A DNA stretch of 64,000 nucleotides from Odontocerum albicorne (Eukaryota > Arthropoda > Insecta > Trichoptera > Odontoceridae), in NCBI GenBank assembly GCA_949825065.1, contig OX463855.1:40062301-40126300 (forward strand), given 5' to 3'. Positions within the stretch are counted from its first letter, which is position 1, and every line of letters starts with the position of its first letter. The position numbers and the translations under genes are program-made. Positions 56,860-64,000 of this stretch are shown in pieces. Under the pieces are notes generated by a model. The model saw only the letters and a list, made by a program, of their open reading frames with translations. It was not told the DNA's origin and did not search any database.

Positions 56860-57880
56860 TAAGATGTATTTGGAAAGATTGAGAAAAATGTGATCATCAT
56901 AAAAGAAGAGTATAACTTAACACGTTCACTGCGTCGAACACGGCTCCCGTGTCCATACAAAATAGCCTTGAATGTTAAGTGCACTCATAAACGTCTCCCG
57001 ATAAGGATTCGTCGCCGGTTTCATGTGTTTTGAAGACACGAAGGAATACAATTGTATATGATGTTTCAATAGAAAGTAGAATTTGATTTTTAACAAAGTT
57101 ATGGGTTTTCAAAAATTCGCGAATTTTCAACATCTCTGTATGACATTTTATACGCAGTGAATGTGTTTTAAACATAAAGAAGTGTGATATGATGAAATAG
57201 AAACATCTCATTATTTCTTCATACACAATCACTTTATTCTGCAGTCTGGCATACGCACACATTTTATTCAGCTCTCTCCATTCTTTTTCAATGTCCTCGT
57301 TTCACCCCCATTAAAAATAAATTCTTTCTCCCTACAAAATAACTCTTATTTTTTTTAAATAGGCAATCCATCCAAACTAGAATGATTTGTGTCGCCAAAT
57401 TAAAGTCATTATGCAATTATACGAGTCAATTTAATAAAACCAATGACAATTCTAGATAATTCAAAGTTTCAACAGATAAAGCTGAAAAAATGTAACAATC
57501 GATCTATAAGTGGAAAAGTTACTCTAAGAAAAAAAAAGAAACTCATTCTAATAGGGAAATAACGTGATGTTGATGATGATTATGACGTCAGATAAATAAT
57601 TAAAAAATCAAAAAGTCTATGCTCGTATGCCAGTCCGTGCTCTACCTCTGCATATAAAACTAAATGCCACGTTTATTCCGATGTTCTGGTTTCGCTTTAG
57701 CCCCAACGAAATGTTTATAGGCCGAGTCATCACATTTATTATGGTGGTTTCCGTCGTTATTGCCACGTGATCGTGCGGTTTGACATTTGCGAGTATTTAA
57801 ACGGAAAGGAACCAACCCACAAAATACAATTTTACCACCTCGTGTTGCCCAAAATTAAAAAAAAAATGTAGATATGTGTT
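56860..57880. other. Intergenic stretch, only minor retro-tail traces
   Basis: About 1 kb with no reliable frame. A degenerate non-LTR tail (aatagggaaataacgtgatg) ends near 57570. The rest is unassigned. Confidence 0.35.
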
Positions 57881-58085
57881 ACCTAGTATATAAAACAACT
57901 GCGTTCCTGCCCGTGGGTTGTGAGTTCGATCTTCGTTGATCCCGCTGGAACCCAGCTTTTTTAAAAAGGATTTAAGTCTCGTTTTCACTTAAGACTTCTT
58001 TAACATCTTTCTGGTTGGTTGGTTGGAAGAGATTGCAACATGGTAATAATTTTACAAGGATATACAACGAAAGCAGAATACAATA
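57880..58085 (+). mobile_element. tRNA-derived SINE 8
   Basis: gggttgtgagttcgatcttc, cgctggaacccagctttttt; body cgttttcacttaagacttct; tail ggttggttggttggaagaga and tacaacgaaagcagaatac. A short internal duplication affects the B-box region. Confidence 0.75.
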
Positions 58086-58117
58086 CCCAGATTTAAAAAA
58101 AGATTTTTTTTTTTTTA

Positions 58118-58262
58118 ACCTGGCGAGTTTATTACCATGTGGCAATCTCTTACAACCAACCAGAAAGATGTTTTTATAGGTCCTTAGTGTTAACCAGACT
58201 GGAATCCTATTTAAAAAAATCTGGGTTCCAGCGGAGATCGAACCCTGGATTTCTGCTTTGTT
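58118..58262 (-). mobile_element. tRNA-derived SINE 9 (head truncated)
   Basis: cctggcgagtttattaccat, gtggcaatctcttacaacca, then tctgggttccagcggagatc and gaaccctggatttc. It lies 30 bp from SINE 8 in opposite orientation. Confidence 0.75.
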
Positions 58263-58362
58263 GAAAAAGATTGCCACCAGGCTGGACTTTATATTGTTCA
58301 ATTCGACCCCACCACCACCCAAACTGTTATGGGAAATGAAATAGCGTATTGTACACTAAAAC

Positions 58363-58450
58363 AGTGCTATTCAAATGGTGGTTCGCAGACCGGTGCCGGT
58401 CCGTGGTCCAGCGACCGCTCGTCCGTGGGTCAGCAGTAGTCGCAGTAACT
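58363..58450. mobile_element. hAT-type terminal fragment
   Basis: cagtgctattcaaatggtgg and tcgcagaccggtgccggtcc have the form of a hAT end (CAGTGxTxxxCAAxxGGTGG...). No second end was found. Confidence 0.5.
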
Positions 58451-58544
58451 GTAGATCGTGATTTAGTAAGGTCTTATTATTTTCATGTTGTATTTCTTTG
58501 AATTCAATAATACTATACTAACTAAACTTTTTTAATACACACCC

Positions 58545-58830
58545 CATCTTAAAATATACTAAGTTGGTACCTAGGTGGTATAGAAAGATATATTATACAT
58601 GGCGTGATAAAATATTAAGCCGGTACCTAGGCGGTATAGAAAGATATATTATACATGGCGTGATAAAAGTACTAAGCCGGTACCTAGGTGGCATAGAAAG
58701 ATATATTATACATGGCGGCATAAAATACTAAGCCGGTACCTAGGTGGCATAGAAAGATATATTATACATGGCGTGATAAAAGTACTAAGCCGGTACCTAG
58801 GTGGCATAGAAAGATACATGGCGTGATAAA
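58545..58830. repeat. 56/57-bp tandem repeat, five units
   Basis: ggtacctagg sites at 58566, 58622, 58679, 58735 and 58792 are 56 or 57 bp apart. Each unit contains agaaagatatattatacatg. Confidence 0.92.
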
Positions 58831-59215
58831 AAAAAATTACGAGAATTTAAATTTTTATCAAAAAGTATTTATTCAATAATTAATATCAAAACTGTCCCCT
58901 TCAAAGTAGTCTCTGTAGGATAAAATGTATTTTTGCCGAATTTTTTTTTTTTAAATCTGCATAACATTTGTGGAACGCACTTTAGATAGATAGCCTTTAG
59001 CTCACCCAGCGATTAAGCCGTTATCTCATCTGCGATCGCAAAACGTTTTCTTTTTCAATGTCCTCTTCATCTAAGGGAACAAGTAAAAGTCGCAGGGGGT
59101 CATATATGGTGAATACGGTGGCTGCGGCATCACGACAGTGTTGGTTTTGGCCAAAAATTACAACAGGGGGAGTGACAAGATTAAAGGAAAAAAAGGTTGC
59201 CATTGAAGCTCCCGT
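58830..59215 (-). pseudogene. Mariner C-terminal remnant
   Basis: In a shifted minus-strand frame NTVVMPQPPYSPYMTPCDFY LFP-type sequence appears around 59085-59140, matching the third catalytic Asp region of mariner ([16 protein letters not shown]), though the first Asp of that motif is altered. A decayed C-terminus and AT-rich 3' UTR follow to 58830. Confidence 0.5.
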
Positions 59216-59236
59216 GGCCAGATAGAAATTGGATAG

Positions 59237-59715
59237 TCCAATAGCTTGGAAACACTCATAGGAAGCTAAGCCCAATAGCTTGGAAACACTCATAGGAAGC
59301 TAAGTCCAATATCATCTTGGAAACACTCATAGGAAGCTAAGTCCAATAGCTTGGAAACACTCATAGGAAGCTAAGTCCAATAGCTTGGAAACACTCATAG
59401 AAAGCTAAGTCCAATAGCTTGGAAACACTCATAGGAAGCTAAGTCCAATAGCTTGGAAATACTCATAAGAAGCTAAGTCCAATATCTTGCAAACACCCAT
59501 AGGAAGCTAAGTCCAATAGCTTGGAAACACTCATAGAAAGCTAAGTCCAATAGCTTGGAAACACTCATAGGAAGCTAAGTCCAATAGCTTGGAAATACTC
59601 ATAAGAAGCTAAGTCCAATATCTTGCAAACACCCATAGGAAGCTAAGTCCAATAGCTTGGAAACACTCATAGGAAGCTAAGTCCAATAGCTTGGAAACAC
59701 TCATAAGAAGCTGAG
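59237..59715. repeat. 34-bp minisatellite, ~14 units
   Basis: agctaagtccaatagcttgg plus aaacactcatagga repeats at 34-bp spacing with point variants. A block of several units is itself repeated (aatactcataagaagctaag and tcttgcaaacacccatagga occur twice in the same order). Confidence 0.93.
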
Positions 59716-59751
59716 TTCTCTAAACAATGAAAGTGTAATACAATGTAGTAT

Positions 59752-59956
59752 TGTATTGCTTTTTCGTTGCATACAATAAAACCTGACGGACTTATTACCA
59801 CGTGACAATCTTTTCAAACCAACCAGAAATATATTGAAGAGGTTTTAAGTAAAATTCAGAATTCTATTTGAAAAAAAAAGTTTACAAACGGAATTCGAAC
59901 CCGCAAACCGCGGATTGGAAGACAGGCGTCTTATAAATTAGTCCACATAGGTCGTA
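59752..59956 (-). mobile_element. tRNA-derived SINE 10
   Basis: Tail cgttgcatacaataaaacct, gacggacttattaccacgtg; body aggttttaagtaaaattcag; head gaattcgaacccgcaaaccg, aagacaggcgtcttataaat and tagtccacataggtcg. Confidence 0.8.
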
Positions 59957-59989
59957 TGTCATTGTGAAAAGCGCAAAATATTAATTAAT

Positions 59990-60160
59990 ACCAAGTGAAT
60001 GCATTAAAAAAAAGGTAAGTAATAAGAGAAACAGAAGGAACTGTATGAGAAAATGTATAGATGTGGAGGAGGTAAAGAAAGTATGTCGTGATAGGAACAT
60101 TTGACGCTGTGTTCTCTCTGTCTACACTAACGGGGAAATGGTGTGATAGTATGTATGTAC
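59990..60160 (+). pseudogene. Non-LTR 3' tail fragment
   Basis: RNRRNCMRKCIDVEEVKKVC RD-type sequence followed by ttctctctgtctacactaac, ggggaaatggtgtgatagta and tgtatgtac, matching the other tails. Confidence 0.6.
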
Positions 60161-60179
60161 AAGTTTATATTAAGAATGA

Positions 60180-61030
60180 ATCTGAACTTAAAGACTTATG
60201 TATTTGCAAGGATGTGTAGGGACTACGGTCGTCCCTGAATATTGTCAACACGCACGGTCAACGAACAACGAAACGACCTTCGGACATGCCCAAAGGTCGC
60301 ATACCAGAACATTAATATTGTTTACCCGCAAATACTATTTACGACACATTCCACAGTAGAAAGAGAACACATGACGCCGTCTCGCCAACAAATATTCTAC
60401 CCACTATATTATTCGCAACGTCTGCGACCACCTCTGCACGCACAGGAGTGAGATAAAAATATATTGCGGACGCACTCACGCGCCCCGTTCTGAATATGTA
60501 TATATACCTACTTATCGATAAATAAAGAATCACTTATTATTAATCACTTGACCATTCATCGCTGTTTACTATTCATTGATTATTCACTCTCACTTTCCGC
60601 ATTGCTAATCGAGGTATTTTATTTAAATACCAAACAACAATCATAATCATCAGCACGTCCTACTAGGACATCCGCTAAAGATGTAAAAAACAATGGTTTG
60701 GGGGTGCTAAATAATTTAACGAATGGCGAAAAATAAACTCAACAAATCTACTACGCGATATATAATATATAAAAGCTTAACTGTATATGTTGCAAAAGGA
60801 ATATCTAACTCTCAGTTATCTCTGCCTACCCCAAAATGGAAATAGCATGATGGTAATTTATAATGATTTCAAATCCTGTCTGCGCAAAAAAGTTATATGG
60901 ATTTTAAATACAATCATGAAATTAGAAGTAAGCCGAGAGAACAGATCTCCTTACATTTCTAATCATTCACACATCTCGTCATAAATGCTCATCGATCTCT
61001 CATACTTATAACCTTACTTCGCTCAGCCAA
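60180..61030. other. Intergenic stretch, possible solo LTR
   Basis: About 60236-60640 has LTR-like features: an early tgtcaacacgcacggtcaac, a TATA-like tgtatatatacctac at about 60500 and aataaagaatcacttattat just after. I found no matching target duplication, so this is only a suggestion. Confidence 0.25.
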
Positions 61031-61039
61031 AATTTCTTA

Positions 61040-61280
61040 AAATATATATTTCAATTTTTTCGACGTACCTCTTCCCCTCCAGCCATTAATTCATACATAT
61101 TAGTTTTGTAAATGTTTCAGAACTCATTCTCTCGAAATGTCCAAACCATCTCAAGATTCCTTTCTTTATTTTAACACTTATAACACCCGACTGAAACAGT
61201 TATCCCTAATTCGGTCATTACTTGCTCTATCATACATTGTAATACCAGATATTTCACACAAAGCGCGCATTTCTACCGCA
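61040..61280 (-). pseudogene. Decayed non-LTR RT C-terminal fragment
   Basis: Minus-strand reading gives VEMRALCEISGITMYDRASN-type sequence around 61285-61220 and KESxDGLDI near 61150, corresponding to the [10 protein letters not shown] and WFGHVERM regions of the family. The minisatellite unit at 51.8 kb aligns to this part. Confidence 0.5.
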
Positions 61281-61619
61281 TTAATTCAGCAGGCAGACTC
61301 CCTTTGTCAGCATGCCTCTCCTCTTGTTCTGAATCGCCCTCCGCAATTTTTTTAGGGTCTCACAGTATCTTGCAGAGTTGATGGTCTCCCCTTGAGGCAT
61401 ATATTCAATTAAAATTATGCCTTGACAGTCCCAAAACACGGATGCCATGATTTTCTTGGCTGAAATTGTGGTTTTGAACTTTTTGGCGGAGGGTGAAGAT
61501 GTGTGACGCCACTGTTGAGACTGCCTTTTGGTTTCAGGCGTATAGTGTGCAGCCCAAGTTTCATCTCCAGTAACGATGGAGCGGAGAAATTCATCTCCAT
61601 GGAGTTTGCAGCGCCTCAA
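61281..61619 (-). pseudogene. Mariner D transposase remnant, copy 2
   Basis: The frame [40 protein letters not shown] through [10 protein letters not shown] keeps the first catalytic Asp but ends just before the second. It differs from copy 1 by few residues (VAHYT/AAHYT, ETID/ETIN). Confidence 0.82.
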
Positions 61620-61840
61620 AAACTCTTGACGGCATTATTTATTTCGCACTTGGCGGGAGATTGGATTGACATATTTCACGAAACGTGTTGTCGCGTCGAC
61701 ACTTCTCAACGTACTGACCTCGAACCGGTCTCGTTGCGGAGGGGAAGAGTCAGGCTACACGGAAGTGTAGCCAACATGTCGAAAATAAAATCCATCCGGT
61801 CGTGAGAGCCTCAGTACACTTACTTTCTGGATACGCCTAG
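61289..61840 (-). mobile_element. Mariner transposon D, copy 2 (truncated)
   Basis: The right end (complement of ctaggcgtatccagaaagta) is next to TA at 61841. The sequence is nearly identical to 19627-20180 in inverse orientation, with the same N-terminal deletion, and breaks off after VCLL. The other end is missing. Confidence 0.88.
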
Positions 61841-62157
61841 TACGTACTATCCATTTTTGAAGACTTTCCATTTGGTTTTTCATGGTTTAATTCCGTGTAA
61901 AAAATTATTCAATACAAAGAACTTGGATGTTTCCTAAAATATCTTAAAGCATGTAAACTGTGGGTTGGGCTATTTTTGCATATACGCCTACAGTTTTACT
62001 ACGATATAAAGCCAGGTTTACACTGACGAACACGACTTTAAGGTGTGTTTACACCACATTAAAATGATGATAAAATTATAAGAGACAATTATTATTATTG
62101 CACGAATATAATATTTACCCATTTAACAGGTCGTTGTTCTATTCAAATGTTACTATA

Positions 62158-62720
62158 GTTCGGAAAATCTAGGTCCTGTGATAGCTCACAAATTTGCCCT
62201 AATACAAACTTGTAACGATGTTCAGTAATTTTAATTATTTTATCAACTTTAATATAAGCCTAATAGCAAGTTATTTAGATAAATACATTACATAAAATTA
62301 ACAATAATGACAAATAAATACATCTTGTCACAAATTAGCAAAAATGTGGCAGTTTGTTAAAATCAAATTATATTCGGTGACGTTTGTCAAAAGTCGCTAC
62401 GTTAGTCTGCATTGGCTAGGGATGGGGTATACGATAATTCGATTTTAGATTTTTTTTTATACATAAATCGTAATTAGTATTAATCCATAGTGGATCAATA
62501 CTATTTAAAGATATTTGGCCTATTTAAAGATACATACAAATCATACAATACATTAGAAAGTCAATATAATGAAAATTAGGAATTAAAACGTCAGTTTAGA
62601 GAAAAACAATTGTTCGATTTATTAAAAAACTAATCCATTTGTAAAAAAAAACGATGTTACCCCATCCCTTTGTGACATGACGTTTTAAACGTCGCACGGT
62701 TCATCATAGACTTTCTGAAG
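62158..62720. mobile_element. Palindromic TA MITE, long form
   Basis: TA-flanked. The left end gttcggaaaatctaggtcct and the right end (complement of cttcagaaagtctatgatga) bound 563 bp with inner tggctagggatggggtatac and taccccatccctttgtgaca. It is collinear in reverse with 54799-55373. Confidence 0.85.
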
Positions 62721-62880
62721 TATAGAAGAAATTATGAGCGCCATTAGAGGCGTAACTTGAACAGTGGCATAGCGAGGGTCTTATTGCCAAGGGACAAGGC
62801 ACAAAATCTGCGCCCACTTGGGTGAAGTGTAAGCAAAGTATATTTAGGGTGCTTCTGGCATTCATGCTGTATTACATAAA

Positions 62881-64000
62881 TACATACCATAGCGCTATTT
62901 CCCTGTCGGACTAAGCAGAAAGGACAGAGCGTCAGACTTTTCTATCTCGACACTAATCTTCTATATCCATACACCTTCTCATAGACTTCTACGGTTCCGC
63001 TAACTTTTTACGTTTTCTTCTTTCGAAAATAATTTGACACTAGCATACTTTCCTTGGTCTTCCTCTACCAATACATACCATAGCGCTATTTCCCTGTCGG
63101 GGTAAGCAGAAAGGACAGAGCGTTAGACTTTTCTATCTCGACACTCATCTTCTATATCCATACACCTTCTCGTAGACTTCTACCGTTCCGCTAACTTTTT
63201 ACGTTTTCTTCTTTCGAAAATAATTTGACACTAGCATACTTTCCTTGGTCTTCCTCTACCAATATATACCATACCGCTATTTCCCTGTCGGGATAAGCAG
63301 AAAGGACAGGGTGTCAGACTTTTCTATCTTGACACTCATCTTCTATATCCATACACCTTCTCATAGACTTCTACGAATCCGCTAACTTTTTACGTTTTCT
63401 TCTTTCAAGAATAATTTGACACTAGCATACTTTCCTTGGTCTTCCTCTACCAATACATACCATAGCGCCATTTCCCTGTCAGGGTTAGCAGAAAAGACAG
63501 AGCGTTAGACTTTTCTATCTCGACACTCATCTTCTATATCCATACACCTTCTCATAGACTTCTACGCTTCCGCTAACTTTTTACGTTTTCTTCTTTCAAA
63601 AATCATTTGACACTAGCTTACTTTCCTTGGTCTTCCTCTACCAATACATACCATAGCGCTATTTCCATGTCGGGGTAAGCAGAAAAGACAGGGTGTCAGA
63701 CTTTTATATCTTGACACTCATCTTCTATATCCATACACCTTCTCGTAGACTTCTACGCTTCCGCTAACTTTTTACGTTTTCTTCTTTCAAAAATAATTTG
63801 ACACTAGCTTACTTTCCTTGGTCTTCCTCTACCAATACATACCATAGCGCTATTGCCCTGTCGGGGTATGCAGAAAGGACAGAGCGTCAGACATTTCTAT
63901 CTTGACACTCATCTTCTATATTCATACACCTTCTCATAGACTTCTACGCTTCCGCTAACTTTTTACGTTTTCTTCTTTCAAAAATAATTTGACACTAGCT
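62881..64000. repeat. 191-bp satellite, ~5.9 units, running off the window
   Basis: tacataccatagcgctattt starts at 62881, 63072, 63263 (variant), 63454, 63645 and 63836, exactly 191 bp apart. Units differ by only a few bases. On the minus strand each unit reads as a decayed retroelement tail (GRGRPRKV..., KSMRRCMDIED, RSVLSAYPD). The array continues past 64000. Confidence 0.95.

Noticed and set aside
60236..60640. Solo LTR of a retrotransposon
   Set aside because: TATA-like and AATAAA motifs are suggestive, but no TG...CA boundaries with a matching target duplication could be found.

Overview
The window is eukaryotic and most likely insect. Genes are split by spliceosomal introns, the DNA is AT-rich, and almost all non-exonic sequence is mobile-element debris of kinds common in insects: mariner, Tigger/pogo, hAT, piggyBac, PIF/Harbinger, non-LTR fragments, tRNA-derived SINEs, palindromic MITEs and minisatellites. 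I cannot fix the order from sequence alone.

Left half (about 3.1-36.0 kb, minus strand): one gene reads across 33 kb. I assembled 13 coding exons whose GT/AG junctions and phases all agree. They give a 678-residue protein with an N-terminal BTB/T1 domain followed by WD40-type propeller sequence, the architecture of KCTD3/SHKBP1. Its 12 introns (about 1.1-6.1 kb) hold six of seven copies of a TTAA-flanked MITE, five mariner-type elements, a Tigger element, hAT elements, non-LTR fragments, and two large minisatellites (42-bp and 102-bp units).

Middle (36-47 kb): intergenic and TE-dense, with nested insertions. A Harbinger-like MITE sits inside a decayed piggyBac reading frame, and a hAT sits inside another MITE. 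A PIF/Harbinger-like element here carries a short MADF-type exon.

Right part (47-64 kb): a 2,988-bp minus-strand terminal exon (47125-50112) encodes the C-terminal 995 residues of a serine/asparagine-rich protein I cannot name. No upstream exon could be identified in the window. Beyond it lie a cluster of tRNA-derived SINEs whose 3' tail matches a LINE 3' end present elsewhere in the window, several short minisatellites, and a 191-bp satellite running off the right edge. That satellite and a 52-bp minisatellite both appear to derive from the C-terminal/3' part of a non-LTR retrotransposon.

I found no rRNA genes, CRISPR arrays, bacterial operons, functional tRNA genes or viral genes. Nothing here is a clearly new multi-gene system. 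The most unusual features are TE-to-satellite conversions, a foldback mariner with two 5' ends, retroelements inserted at the centres of palindromic MITEs, and a deleted mariner lineage present in two copies. All calls come from reading by eye; family names rest on motifs I recognise, not on database searches.
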